Source: Chitinophagaceae bacterium
GTDB taxonomy: Bacteria; Bacteroidota; Bacteroidia; Chitinophagales; Chitinophagaceae
Direction: 5' to 3'
NCBI GenBank assembly: GCA_016703625.1
Contig: JADJBP010000002.1
Coordinates: 744,001 to 808,000, forward strand
DNA length: 64,000 nucleotides
Made by a program: the position numbers and the translations under genes. This document shows positions 8,526 to 17,861 of the stretch, in pieces. Under the pieces are notes generated by a model. It did not search any database, was not told the DNA's origin, and saw only the letters and a program-made list of their open reading frames with translations. How positions within the stretch are numbered: the first letter of the stretch is position 1; every line of letters begins with the position of its first letter.

Positions 8526-9107
8526 TTACCTGAATAACCCGGCTGCCCCTATTCCAAATGACGCAACAGCGATACCGGTTAAAATAGCAACAATAATAAA
8601 ATACAGTGCGATCATAATGACGAATGCAATGATCATGTAAACAACTTTTTATCTTCCGGTGTCTTTTTCAACGGCCCTATCCCCAGGTACATAATATAAA
8701 TACCATAAGCCCAGGCAGCCAGTGAGATCACCATACCGATTACCGGGATAAAAGACAACAGGAACCGATATAAGAGGGGGTGCCGGAATAAGCTACCAGT
8801 TGAGCAGATTTTCCTATATTTTTTCGGATCCAAAACTGGGTGCCAGCATATCGATAATGATCACAGTTACATAAAAGGTAACAATGGAAGCAATAAATGC
8901 AATGATACCTAAAGCAATATAATAGGTCATTCCATAAATGCCGCCGAATAACAACCCGGTTAATATAGGCCCTACGGCAGCAACAATGGCAAGGGGCAAA
9001 ATATAGCCCATTAATAACGACTGAGGTGTGGCAGTTTCTCCATTGATCACATCCCATTCTGTTTTGGGAGTCATCAAAATGTTCTTTACTCTTTCTACAA
9101 TATTCAT
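8526..9107 (-). CDS. YIP1 family membrane protein (frame broken three times)
   Basis: From the ATG at 9107 the frame reads MNIVERVKNILMTPKTEWDV, the typical start of small bacterial YIP1 proteins. The following pieces lie in other frames: NIGKSAQLVAYSGTP, LLYRFLLSFIPVIGMV and VVYMIIAFVIMIALYFIIV, ending at the TAA at 8526. All three shifts are one-base losses in homopolymers: T6 at 8819-8824, G5 at 8776-8780 and T5 at 8646-8650. Repaired, the protein is about 194 residues with five membrane segments. Function is unknown. The lesion pattern suggests sequencing error. Confidence 0.75.
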
Positions 9108-9193
9108 ATACAGTTGGTTTTAGGGTAGTAAAATAAAGAAAGGCCTGCAGCAATGCAAGTGTTTTACAATAAATTTTAAAAGATGGGAAACGG

Positions 9194-9706
9194 TTACAGA
9201 TTGAATTCCTTTGCGTATTTCTGTGATTCCAGTTCGGCGATCCTGCTTTTAAGATCTTCTTTTTCGAGGAGCGAATTTTCGAGGCTGCTTTGCAGTTCAC
9301 CCACCTTCCCGGCAATTTGCTGTAATTCAAAATTACGTTCGCTCATTGCAGATAACTGTGCCTGCACGTCTTTATACCGGCTTTGTAAATAGGCATAATC
9401 CTGCAGCAACTCATTATATTGCTTATTTAAGGAGGATATCTCTGAAAGTTCCTGGTGCAATTCAAATGCCCTTTCCCCGGCACCTGTGGCTGCCTGTTGT
9501 TTTTCACCCAGCTGTGTCCTTACACTTTCAATTTCGGCCTGCTGCCCGTCGAGTTTACTGCGCAGGGCAGTTGTATCATCCAGTTCAGCGATCAATATTG
9601 CTATCTCCTGCTCCCGGGAAGCCAGTATTGTATTCAGGTCATCAAGCTGCACCTGCAGGCTTTCATTAGCCGAAATCAATTTTTTAACCTGTTCTTCTGA
9701 TAACAT
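9194..9706 (-). CDS. Coiled-coil hypothetical protein
   Basis: The 170-residue product is almost wholly alpha-helical coiled coil, rich in Glu, Gln, Leu and Ser (for example IAILIAELDDTTALRSKLDG, and LLEKEDLKSRIAELES near the end). It has no signal peptide or membrane segment. I do not recognise a family; such proteins may be structural or bind DNA. It is divergent from the sigma factor gene. Confidence 0.6.
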   Translation of the reverse strand: MLSEEQVKKLISANESLQVQLDDLNTILASREQEIAILIAELDDTTALRSKLDGQQAEIESVRTQLGEKQQAATGAGERAFELHQELSEISSLNKQYNELLQDYAYLQSRYKDVQAQLSAMSERNFELQQIAGKVGELQSSLENSLLEKEDLKSRIAELESQKYAKEFNL

Positions 9707-9870
9707 GGATGTTCAATTTAACAGCACAGTTCAATATAAAGAATTTAGTCCCAATAGCAAAAAAACCATTCGTTTTTAGTACCTTTTAAGCAATAAAACC
9801 CGGCCGGGCAGCTTATTGAGGTGTCGGGGTATCTACTCATTTAAAAAGCCCCATGTAAACTTAGTTATAA

Positions 9871-10413
9871 TTGACGGAAGATGAACTCATACGAGGATGT
9901 TTACAGGAAAATGCCTCCTGCCAGAAAGAGGTATTTAACCGCTTCGCCAGCCGTATGCTTGGTGTTTGTAACCGGTATGCCCGTAACTGTGCCGATGCGG
10001 AAGATATCTTACAGGATGCATTTATCAAGGTTTTTGACAAGATCCACCAGTTTAAATTTGAAGGTTCCTTTGAGGGTTGGATCCGGAAAATTGTGGTGAA
10101 TACAGCATTAAAAAAATATTCGTTGCGCAGGTATGAAAAGGAAGTGGTGGGCTATGAGATCAAAGACCGGGATGAAAGCATCATGGACCCGCCGGCTTAT
10201 GCCCATTTAACCGAAAAAGACCTGCTGGTTTTAATAAATAATTTACCCGATGGTTACCGGCTTATTTTCAACCTGTATGTTATTGAAGGGTACCAGCATG
10301 ATGAAATTGCAGAAATGCTGGGCATACAACCGGGAACCAGCAGAAGCCAGCTGGTTAAAGCAAGGAATATGCTGCAGAAACAAATTTTAGAATTACAAAA
10401 AGTTGCGGTATGA
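9871..10413 (+). CDS. RNA polymerase sigma factor, ECF subfamily
   Basis: The 180-residue protein has sigma region 2 (VFNRFASRMLGVCNRYARN, then DAEDILQDAFIKVFDKI) and region 4 (LPDGYRLIFNLYVIEGYQHD, then EIAEMLGI). Translation most likely begins at the TTG at 9871, giving the common LTEDELIRGCLQ start; no ATG is in frame nearby. Its stop codon overlaps the ATG of the next gene (ATGA at 10410), which shows translational coupling with a probable anti-sigma partner. Confidence 0.9.
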   Translation: MTEDELIRGCLQENASCQKEVFNRFASRMLGVCNRYARNCADAEDILQDAFIKVFDKIHQFKFEGSFEGWIRKIVVNTALKKYSLRRYEKEVVGYEIKDRDESIMDPPAYAHLTEKDLLVLINNLPDGYRLIFNLYVIEGYQHDEIAEMLGIQPGTSRSQLVKARNMLQKQILELQKVAV

Positions 10414-11808
10414 AGAGTAACCGGCCATTTGATGAACATATAAAAGAGCAGTTTGGCAACTATGCGCCCGATGTGCATCCCCGCATCTGGGAAAATATTA
10501 TTGCAGAAAAAGACAAAAAAAAGGCCTGCCGGTTTCTGGGTATCGATGTTTAACGGCCGCCAAAAATTATTGTTCATTGGCCTTACCATTGCACTGACCA
10601 GTGGCGGTGCCTGGATCTTTTTCAACAGGCATATTATTAAAGAGCCTTCAAATAATATTACTGCAAACAAAAAAAATAATTCCATCCCCGTTAACAAAAA
10701 TAGCATTACGGAATTTACTCAAACTGACAATAAACAACCCGGCAGTGATCCTGTAACAGCTGATCATTTATTAACGGCTGATAACAATACTCCAAATTCA
10801 AAACCTGCATACATTTCTGATGGCAGTATCAAAGCCGGTATTTATGCGCCCGGCTTACAAACAGATGAAGTCAATAGTATCCCGGATGATGCAAATGATA
10901 GAAATAAAAAAATATATACCGGGCTGGGGAATGTGTTGATTAAAACCACGTCGCCCGAATTGGCAGAAGATGAATTTGAAGGAACCGGAACCCTGTTGGG
11001 CAGGCTTAGCTTTTTAGCGGAAAAATATACCGTAAAACGAAAAACCGGGAAGCCCGGAACAGTTCATTTTAACCCGGTTATCTTTTTACCCGACTGCCCG
11101 ATCGAAAAGGATGCTGCCGGTAATAAAAAATATTTTGAATTTTATGCCGGGCCCGATTATGCCATCCGCAGCCTGCATGATACCGGGAACTCTGCTTACC
11201 TGCAAAAAAGAAAAGAAAGTACCCGGTTCAGGTCGGGTTACAGTGCCGGTCTGCGTTACACGAAGGTCTTCAACAATTCCATGAGTGTTCGGGGCGGTGT
11301 TAACTTCAGCCAGATCAATGAAAAATTCACTTTTAACGAAGGCAATATTATACAGGTAACCTATATCATCAACAGCAATGGTGATACCATTGGCAGTTAT
11401 TCAACCACCGGTACCCGTTATAAAACAACCATCAACCGCTATCGCAGTATTGATATTCCGCTTGTGGTTGGTTATGAATTGGGCAATGGCAGGCTCCATG
11501 CCAATATCAATGCCGGCGCCATTATAAATGTGTACAGCTGGCAAAACGGCGATGTACTGGATACTGCCGGAAACCCGGTTAGTATAACTACCGGTAAAGG
11601 TTCATCGCCATACCAGTTTAAAACCAATGCCGGCGTGGGTTTCATAGGGGCCGTATCGGTTTATTATAAACTGAACGACAGGCTGCACCTGGTGGCCGAG
11701 CCCTATTTCAGGTACACTTTTTCACCAATGAATAAAGAGAACATTACCCTTAAACAAAAATACCAGACTGCCGGTCTGCGGTTCGGGATAAGGCTTGATT
11801 TAAAATAG
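10410..11808 (+). CDS. Anti-sigma-like N-terminus fused to outer-membrane beta-barrel domain (one frameshift)
   Basis: The gene starts at the ATG that overlaps the sigma factor stop: MKSNRPFDEHIKEQFGNYAP, with the PDVHPRIWENI motif. The frame must shift at the A8 run 10515-10522 to continue as RPAGFWVSMFNGRQKLLFIG. A single membrane segment (LLFIGLTIALTSGGAWIFF) follows, then a polar linker of about 130 residues and a C-terminal domain of beta-hairpins (YAGPDYAIRSLHD, YSAGLRYTKVFNNSMSVRGG, LRFGIRLDLK) like the PorT/OmpA-barrel group. The cytoplasmic part may bind the sigma factor. Repaired length is about 466 residues. Confidence 0.7.
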
Positions 11809-11842
11809 AGGCAGCATAAATTAAATTCAAAGTATCTGATAA

Positions 11843-12853
11843 ATGATTCGTGTGTTTAAATATAAAATGATGAACATCAAAAAATTAATATTCGTTTTCT
11901 TTACCGGCATTTTCCTTGTAACGGCCTGCCAGAAGAATACAGATATCTTTGTGCCTGACCCCGGGCAACTAAACGGTCCCGATACCAGCTGGAAAAGCAT
12001 TATTACGGTTAACATGCCGGTGTCTGTTCTTAAAAACAATTTAATACTGCAGCCTTACCAGGACAGCATCCTGGTTAATTCCAATATAGCCAGCATTGTA
12101 ACCCCTTTTGGTATACAGGTAAATTTTCCACCCAACAGTTGTGCCACTGCTGCCGGACAAATCATTACCGGTAAAGTTCAGGTAGAATTAATATTGGTAA
12201 AGAAGAAAGGCGATATGATACGGCTGAATCAGCCAACGATGTATAACGACAGTTTACTGGTAACTGCAGGGCAGATCTTTATCCGTTTAAAAAAAGAAGG
12301 ACAAACTGTACAGCTGGCTCCCAATGTCAGGATCAATATCAACTATGTTGACCTGCCGGTGAACCACCAAATGAAATTATTTATTGGAGATGAATCCAAT
12401 GCTGAACGTTTTAACTGGTTACCAAACCCCGACCTGGTAAACAATACCATTGTTGCCGGCACACAGGCATACCAGGTCTATACAAACCGCCTGCGGTGGA
12501 TAAGTGTTGCCCAGTTGTATGATGTTACCAATACCAGCCGCGTACATGTAGCGGTTGATATTGCCTCTTATTTTACCAATACCAATACCATGGCCTTTAC
12601 GGTATTTAATGATATGCGGAGCGTGGTTGCCATGCATGGCGATCTGAATACCCGGAAATTCATCAGCGGAAAATTACCTGTTGGAAAACAAATTACGGTT
12701 GTTGTGATTTCCAAACAGGGCAATGATTATTATTTAGGATACAAAACAGCAACAACAGCATTATCCACAACCGGCCCGGTAAACCAGTTGGTTCAAGTTG
12801 TACCAATAAAAAGATCTTTACCCGAAATACTGGCTTATCTCAGTTCTCTTTAG
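11843..12853 (+). CDS. Lipoprotein of the sigma factor operon
   Basis: A signal peptide MNIKKLIFVFFTGIFLVTAC with a lipobox (LVTAC) gives a lipoprotein of about 300 residues. The best start is the ATG at 11870, nine codons after the first in-frame ATG, because this gives a normal signal peptide. The mature part has a stretch (VTPFGIQVNFPPNSCATA, then GQIITGKVQVELILVKKKGD) that resembles ZU5-type beta domains. It is third in the sigma factor operon, 34 bases after the barrel gene, and ends at a strong terminator. Function unknown. Confidence 0.7.
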   Translation: MIRVFKYKMMNIKKLIFVFFTGIFLVTACQKNTDIFVPDPGQLNGPDTSWKSIITVNMPVSVLKNNLILQPYQDSILVNSNIASIVTPFGIQVNFPPNSCATAAGQIITGKVQVELILVKKKGDMIRLNQPTMYNDSLLVTAGQIFIRLKKEGQTVQLAPNVRININYVDLPVNHQMKLFIGDESNAERFNWLPNPDLVNNTIVAGTQAYQVYTNRLRWISVAQLYDVTNTSRVHVAVDIASYFTNTNTMAFTVFNDMRSVVAMHGDLNTRKFISGKLPVGKQITVVVISKQGNDYYLGYKTATTALSTTGPVNQLVQVVPIKRSLPEILAYLSSL

Positions 12854-12871
12854 TGCAATTAAGTTACATGT

Positions 12872-12907
12872 AAAAGCGGCTGCATTTTATTGCAGCCGCT
12901 TTTTTTA
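12872..12907. terminator. Bidirectional intrinsic terminator
   Basis: A stem AAAAGCGGCTGCA / TGCAGCCGCTTTT with a short AT loop and T7 end separates the lipoprotein gene from convergent pyrH. It has A and T runs on both sides, so it can serve both strands. Confidence 0.9.
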
Positions 12908-12926
12908 AAGAATTTATTTTTTATGA

Positions 12927-13637
12927 TCACGAAACAAGGGTACCCACTTTTTCGCCGGTAACCACTTTCAGTAAATTACCTGCGGTATTCATGTCAAAAA
13001 CAACAATGGGTAAATTGTTTTCCATGCATAAAGTAAAAGCCGTCATATCCATTACCTTCAGGTTCTTTTGAATGCATTCGGTAAAGGATATGGTTTCAAA
13101 CCTGGTAGCTGACGGGTCTTTTTCAGGGTCTGCAGAGTAGATACCGTTCACCCGGGTACCTTTTAAAATCACATCAGCTTTTATTTCAATGGCACGTAAA
13201 GAACCGGCCGTATCGGTTGTAAAATAGGGGTTGCCGGTGCCGGCGCCAAAAATTACCACCCTGCCTTTTTCCAGGTGCCGCATGGCCCTTCTGCGGATAT
13301 AGGGTTCGGCGATCTGTTCCATTTTTATAGCGCTTTGTAAACGGGTATAGATGCCGGCTTTTTCGAGGCCGCTTTGAACGGCCATACCGTTAATAACAGT
13401 GGCCAGCATGCCCATATAATCACCCTGTGCCCTTTCAATACCGCTTTCAGCCTCGTTCATACCACGGTAAATATTTCCGCCCCCGATCACGATGGCTACC
13501 TGTACACCCAGTTCTATCACGGATTTGATATCCTGTGCATAGCGTGCTATCACTTCACTGTCTAACCCAAAATTTTTATTGCCCATTAAAGATTCACCGG
13601 AAAGTTTTAGCAGAATTCGTTTGTACTTAGGAAGCAT
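12927..13637 (-). CDS. pyrH: UMP kinase
   Basis: The 236-residue enzyme phosphorylates UMP to UDP in pyrimidine nucleotide synthesis. It has the amino-acid-kinase-fold blocks: YKRILLKLSGESLMG (ATP), AIVIGGGNIYRG (substrate), GTGNPYFTTDTAGSLRAIEI (UMP-binding loop) and KDPSATRFETISFTE. Usually pyrH lies beside rpsB-tsf; here the ribosomal cluster is 2.3 kb upstream on the same strand, with three genes inserted between. Confidence 0.96.
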   Translation of the reverse strand: MLPKYKRILLKLSGESLMGNKNFGLDSEVIARYAQDIKSVIELGVQVAIVIGGGNIYRGMNEAESGIERAQGDYMGMLATVINGMAVQSGLEKAGIYTRLQSAIKMEQIAEPYIRRRAMRHLEKGRVVIFGAGTGNPYFTTDTAGSLRAIEIKADVILKGTRVNGIYSADPEKDPSATRFETISFTECIQKNLKVMDMTAFTLCMENNLPIVVFDMNTAGNLLKVVTGEKVGTLVS

Positions 13638-13655
13638 TTGAAGTAGATATTTTTG

Positions 13656-13687
13656 CGAAGATACTACTTCGCTTATTTGGGAATCAA
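13656..13687 (-). promoter_or_regulatory. Possible promoter of pyrH
   Basis: On the minus strand TTG (13685-13687) and TATCTTCG (13656-13663) are 21 bases apart, 20 bases before the start codon. The -7 box differs from consensus by one base (TTCG for TTTG). A GCGAAG/CTTCGC hairpin overlaps it at 13655-13672. Confidence 0.4.
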
Positions 13688-13751
13688 TTTTTTTGTTTTA
13701 TACGCTTAAATTGCCTGGTTTGTTTGCTAAACCAGTAGTACAAATTATATT

Positions 13752-14590
13752 TTAAAATTGCTTAACCGCTTTTATCGAATACATCACCGGCATTTTTTCA
13801 TCCATACCCCTGATCCGCCACATGCCATCAGTACCCTGCTCCAGGTTTTTGAAACAGTTATATGGTGAATAAGGAAATTCATTGAACTGCAGGATCTGCA
13901 GCCCATGTTTCACCAGGGCATTGAAGATCTCCGAAAAAGGATGGTTCCAGCCGTGCTCAATGGATTTGATGGGCGCATCCCGGTCGGAATAGGTACCTGA
14001 TATCTCTTCAGAAATTACATCCGTATTAAAATAATGGTATTTGATCTTTTCAAAGCTGTCGTCCATCATCCACAATACCGGGTGAAAATCGGCGATATAA
14101 AATATACCGCCCGGTTTTAAAAAATGAGCAACAATGCCGGCCCATTTGTCCAGGTCGGGCAACCAGCCAATGGTGCCATAAGAAGTGAAGACAATGTCGA
14201 AGGCCCCTCCAAATCTCCCCCGGTGGGGGAGACTTTTAAAGCACTTTTTAAATCATAGATATTAGCGCAGATAAATTCAGTTTTTAATTTAAGTTCTTCA
14301 TTTATTTCTTTGGCAAGTTTTATGGCTTCGTCGCTTAGATCAACACCCACACAATGGGCCCCTTCTCTTTGCCAGCTCATGGTATCCATTCCAAAATGGC
14401 ACTGCAGGTGCAACAGGGATTTTCCTTTTACACTGCCCAATTCTTCCAGTTCAATTTTATTGAGGGATGATTTTCCTTTTTTAAATGAAGCCAGGTCATA
14501 GAATGAAGAATCCTTATGCACAGCTGTGCGCTTATTCCATGATTGTTTGTTTGCTTCGAAATAAGATTGATAGTTATCCATCATATACAT
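13752..14590 (-). CDS. SAM-dependent methyltransferase with a palindromic repeat inside (one frameshift)
   Basis: From 14590 the frame reads MDNYQSYFEANKQSWNKRTA, then motif I LLHLQCHFGMDTMSW and HCVGVDLSDEAIKLAKEIN, a class I methyltransferase. After IYDLKSALK comes KVSPTGGDLEG, which is the translation of a G/C-rich palindrome (see 14202-14232). The frame then must shift in C4 at 14204-14207 (one base missing) to resume as FDIVFTSYGTIGWLPDLDKW and end at 13752. Repaired length is about 279 residues. The substrate is unknown. The repeat sits between strand 3 and strand 4, in a loop where an insertion could be tolerated. Confidence 0.75.
14202..14232. repeat. REP-like palindrome inside the methyltransferase gene
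   Basis: The core TCTCCCCC-GGT-GGGGGAGA (14214-14232) is a perfect 8-base stem, followed on one side by GGCCCCTCC. Short elements of this type are widespread in Bacteroidota, normally between genes. Here it lies within the reading frame, adding about ten residues. Confidence 0.7.
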
Positions 14591-14688
14591 TTAAGTTTAA
14601 AAATACCCAATTGCGGGTATGCAAAATATGAATTACTGATTTTATTTTTAAAAGATCAATTTATTCAATCACCTGCAAAATATAAATT

Positions 14689-15243
14689 ATGACAACTGTT
14701 TCTAAATGGATGAGCTGGGAAGGCGGTATTGACCTGGTGGCGGTAACTTCCCCCGACCTGCAGATGCCCAATGTGATCATTCACCTGGGCCGTATGGTAA
14801 ACACCCCGGTTGGTAATGCAGCCAGTGGCATGATCCTCTGGCAACCCGACCCCAATGCCCCGCCCGCAGTTATGGGTTTTGTAAGTACCGATGAAACGGT
14901 GGGCAAATATTTCGGTCCAAACATTTTTGCAGGCACCCCTTTTGAACTGGCCCCGGTTTTAATGGCCAGTATCGATATCCGGATCAGTGACGGTAAAGCG
15001 ATCAGCAAATGCCTGGCAGGCGATCATGTTTTTGAAGTGGAAATGAGTGATTTCAGTGATCCGTATTTGATCAACCGTGAACCGGCAGCCATGCCTCCAT
15101 TTCATCAGCAGGGTGTGGAAATGCATGCAAAAAAGGTAGTGCTAAAAGTGAATGGTGAAGTTATCAATATCATTGTGCCACCGGTAGGTATTACCGGCGG
15201 GCCTGCATCAGTTGTTTCGCCTAATGGAGTATATGCCAGGTAA
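14689..15243 (+). CDS. Conserved hypothetical protein
   Basis: This intact 184-residue protein has no signal peptide or membrane segment (MTTVSKWMSWEGGIDLVAVT). It is rich in beta-strand-like stretches and has a proline-rich middle (MILWQPDPNAPPAVMGFVST) and C-terminus (IIVPPVGITGGPASVVSPNG). I do not recognise a family. The next gene follows 32 bases later on the same strand, so they may be co-transcribed. Confidence 0.6.
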   Translation: MTTVSKWMSWEGGIDLVAVTSPDLQMPNVIIHLGRMVNTPVGNAASGMILWQPDPNAPPAVMGFVSTDETVGKYFGPNIFAGTPFELAPVLMASIDIRISDGKAISKCLAGDHVFEVEMSDFSDPYLINREPAAMPPFHQQGVEMHAKKVVLKVNGEVINIIVPPVGITGGPASVVSPNGVYAR

Positions 15244-15275
15244 AAGCCTTTGAAATTTTTATTGATAAACGCTGC

Positions 15276-15863
15276 ATGAACATGAAAAAAATATTTGCCT
15301 GTTTTTTACTGATACTGTTCTCATTGCGCGGCTTTACCCAGTTGAATGCCGAACAGGCTGCCATCAAAAAAACATTTTTCGATTTCCTTTCCTATTACAA
15401 AAAAAATGAAGTGGCATTCAATACATTTAAATTGTACAGGGGTACGGGCACCGAAAATGGCCCTCCCTACCGCATTCAATGGAAGGAAGCGGAGAAATAC
15501 TTTGCCTTTTTGCGTAAACAGGTACCTTATGTTGGCGAAGCTTACATCAAAGCCGAAAAGCAACATTTTAAAAATGCCGACAGTCTATTCAGGCTTTACC
15601 CCGAAGATGAAATACCGGCTGGTTTTGATTATGACCGGTGGGGAGGCGGCCAGGAGTCAGTTCAATACATGTACAAATGGTATACCTCGCCAAAAAATAA
15701 ATACCTCGTGATCATAGCCGGCAATACCGCCGTTTTAAAGATCGGCAGCGGGCTTTGGGAAGGTGCATCAGAAAATGACCGCAGCTGGAACATAGTACCA
15801 TTTGTAAAAGAAAAAGGTACATGGAAAATGGCAGACAATATTTACCCGGCCAATGAAGAGTAA
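15276..15863 (+). CDS. Secreted hypothetical protein
   Basis: A signal peptide (MKKIFACFLLILFSLRGFTQ, from the ATG at 15276 or 15282) leads a mature domain of about 170 residues. It has many aromatic and charged residues (FFDFLSYYKKNEVAFNTFKL, YDRWGGGQESVQYMYKWY) and ends GTWKMADNIYP, as in NTF2-like or DUF3828-like domains where the last strand is a W-K motif. No clear family. A terminator follows directly. Confidence 0.6.
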   Translation: MNMKKIFACFLLILFSLRGFTQLNAEQAAIKKTFFDFLSYYKKNEVAFNTFKLYRGTGTENGPPYRIQWKEAEKYFAFLRKQVPYVGEAYIKAEKQHFKNADSLFRLYPEDEIPAGFDYDRWGGGQESVQYMYKWYTSPKNKYLVIIAGNTAVLKIGSGLWEGASENDRSWNIVPFVKEKGTWKMADNIYPANEE

Positions 15864-15879
15864 AAATGTATTTTAACAG

Positions 15880-15910
15880 AAAAGAGCGGAACCAGGTTCC
15901 GCTCTTTTTA
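15880..15910. terminator. Bidirectional intrinsic terminator
   Basis: AAAAGAGCGGAACC and GGTTCCGCTCTTTT pair perfectly around a two-base loop, between the secreted protein gene and convergent tsf. A T-run lies on each strand. Confidence 0.9.
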
Positions 15911-15933
15911 TTTCTATTTCGTTGTCATTTATA

Positions 15934-16758
15934 TTATCCCAGTGCTACGCGTTTAAAATCGGTAACCTTCAGATCGGCATCAACACTCTTCAGGTAATCG
16001 GCAACAGATTTACTGTTGTCTTTTACAAATGCCTGTGCCATCAATGTATTGTCTTTAAAGAATTTATTCATTTTACCATCGGCAATTTTTTCGGCCATTT
16101 CTGCTGGCTTGCCTTCTGCCTTGATCATTTCAATGGCAATGGCTTTTTCCCTGTCTTTTATTTCCTGGGAAATAGAAGTTTCATCAACCGCCAACGGGTT
16201 CATGGCTGCGATCTGCATGGCCACATCTTTACCGGCATCAGCCGCTTCTTTGGTCATGGAAACCAACACACCCATACGGTATGCACCATGTATATAAGAT
16301 GCTACATACGGTGCATCTACCCTTTCGAATTTTGAAATGGCGATCTTTTCACCAATGGCTGCAAGCTTATCATTGATCAGGTCGGAAACTTTTGCCCCGT
16401 TGATCGCTGTATCGTTTAATGCTTCTGTAGTTTTTACATCATTGGCAATGGCTGCATCTGCAATAGACTGTGCAAAGGCAACAAATTCTGCATTTTTGCT
16501 CACGAAATCAGTTTCGCAACTGATGCAAAGAACAATACCGCTTTTTTTATCTGCTGTTGTTTGTGCTATTACCACACCTTCTTTTGCTTCACGGTCGCTG
16601 CGCTTGGCGGCCACTTTCTGCCCCTGTTTGCGTAACCAGTCGATGGCTGCTTCAAAATCACCATTGCTTTCTGTTAATGCTTTACGGCAATCCAACATGC
16701 CGGCGCCGGTTGTCTGGCGTAATTTATTGATATCTGCTGCTGTTATTGTAACACTCAT
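15934..16758 (-). CDS. tsf: Elongation factor Ts
   Basis: The 274-residue protein is the guanine nucleotide exchange factor of EF-Tu. It starts MSVTITAADINKLRQTTGAG, with the MLDCRKALTESNGDFEAAID UBA-like N-domain, and has the CETDFVSKNAEF core motif that contacts EF-Tu. I chose the ATG at 16758; an in-frame ATG 20 codons upstream gives a non-family extension. It lies 61 bases behind rpsB in the ribosomal operon. Confidence 0.96.
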   Translation of the reverse strand: MSVTITAADINKLRQTTGAGMLDCRKALTESNGDFEAAIDWLRKQGQKVAAKRSDREAKEGVVIAQTTADKKSGIVLCISCETDFVSKNAEFVAFAQSIADAAIANDVKTTEALNDTAINGAKVSDLINDKLAAIGEKIAISKFERVDAPYVASYIHGAYRMGVLVSMTKEAADAGKDVAMQIAAMNPLAVDETSISQEIKDREKAIAIEMIKAEGKPAEMAEKIADGKMNKFFKDNTLMAQAFVKDNSKSVADYLKSVDADLKVTDFKRVALG

Positions 16759-16819
16759 TTTAATTGATAATTTAGTAATGAATAATTGATAATTTCTGAA
16801 AATGAAAGGACTCACCATT

Positions 16820-17755
16820 TCAAAATACCAGTATTATCATGTACAGGATGGGAACAAATGATCTTGCTCTGCCACCACTGCCTGCAGGCCTTCTGCCTCC
16901 CTGGCCCGGACCGGCGATACGACGCTTGGGTTGAGAAGCAACGCCTCTTCCACCACCACGCTTATTACGGTCATCGCTGCCATCAGCCTTATTCTCAAAC
17001 CTTGCGGCTTTTGCTTCTGCTGATTCATCCACATCGCTGTGTTCATCTTCGTTATCCTTATCTGCCTGGCGCTCCTGCAAACCTTCTGCAATGGCAGCCG
17101 TTAAATAATTAACGATAATGGCAATAGATTTGGTGGCATCGTCATTTGCCGGAATGGCAAAATCAATTTTATTGGGATCGCAGTTGGTATCTACCATACC
17201 AAAAGTACTGATGCTTAATTTCCTTGCTTCGGCAAGTGCAATGTGCTCATGGCCTATATCCACCATGAACAAAGCTGCTGGTACACGGCTGATCTGTGCT
17301 ATACCACCCAGTACTTTTTCCATCTTTTCCTTATCACGGGTCAGGGTTAAACGCTCTTTTTTGGTTAAGCTTTCTGCGCTGCCGTCGGCCAGCATTTTTT
17401 CAATGCTCTGCATTTTTTTAACGCTCTTGCGAACGGTGTTGAAGTTGGTTAACATACCACCCAGCCAGCGCTCGGTTACAAAAGGCATATTTACACGCTT
17501 GGCGCAATCGCTCACGATCTCCTTAGCCTGCTTTTTGGTTGCTACAAACATGATCTTTTTACCGCTGCGGGCAATGGCTTTTAAAGCAGCAGCAGATTCC
17601 TGTAAACCTTCAACGGTTTTGTTCAGGTCGATGATGTGAATGCCTTTCTTTTCAGCAAAGATGTAAGGCAGCATCTTGGGATTCCACTTTTTCTTTAAAT
17701 GTCCAAAGTGTACGCCCGCTTCTAAAAGTTGCTGTTGTAAGGAAGTGTTTTCCAT
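16820..17755 (-). CDS. rpsB: 30S ribosomal protein S2 (uS2)
   Basis: The first 230 residues are typical uS2 (LLEAGVHFGHLKKKWNPKM, then VTERWLGGMLTNFNTV, and HEHIALAEARKLSI). The C-terminal extension is acidic and then Gly/Arg-rich (RNKRGGGRGVASQPKRR), as in Chitinophagaceae. The last residues, SFVPILYMIILVF, are oddly hydrophobic and may come from a frame error near the 3' end. It is third in the operon rplM-rpsI-rpsB-tsf. Confidence 0.93.
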   Translation of the reverse strand: MENTSLQQQLLEAGVHFGHLKKKWNPKMLPYIFAEKKGIHIIDLNKTVEGLQESAAALKAIARSGKKIMFVATKKQAKEIVSDCAKRVNMPFVTERWLGGMLTNFNTVRKSVKKMQSIEKMLADGSAESLTKKERLTLTRDKEKMEKVLGGIAQISRVPAALFMVDIGHEHIALAEARKLSISTFGMVDTNCDPNKIDFAIPANDDATKSIAIIVNYLTAAIAEGLQERQADKDNEDEHSDVDESAEAKAARFENKADGSDDRNKRGGGRGVASQPKRRIAGPGQGGRRPAGSGGRARSFVPILYMIILVF

Positions 17756-17784
17756 TGTTTATTATTAATGATGTTATTTAATTT

Positions 17785-17850
17785 GGTTCATTGTTCATGG
17801 GTGATTGTTCATAGTAAGATGCGAAAGCAATGAACCATGAACTATTAACC
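17785..17850. repeat. Inverted repeat between rpsI and rpsB
   Basis: GGTTCATTG (17785-17793) pairs with CAATGAACC (17828-17836), and GTTCATGG (17793-17800) pairs with CCATGAAC (17835-17842), so two alternative hairpins are possible. Similar TTCAATGTTCAA-type tracts flank the repeat at 44907. It occupies most of the 106-base gap inside the ribosomal operon. Confidence 0.5.
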
Positions 17851-17861
17851 AGGAGCCTGTA

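Noticed and set aside
8740..9330. 196-codon minus-strand frame overlapping the YIP1 gene
   Set aside because: Only its last part carries real YIP1 sequence, reached after a frameshift; the rest is a shadow.
13655..13672. GCGAAG/CTTCGC hairpin as a riboswitch before pyrH
   Set aside because: It is a single short stem with no ligand-binding core and it overlaps the predicted -7 box, so it more likely is incidental.
15922..16335. Plus-strand frames opposite tsf and rpsB
   Set aside because: They are antisense to highly conserved translation genes.
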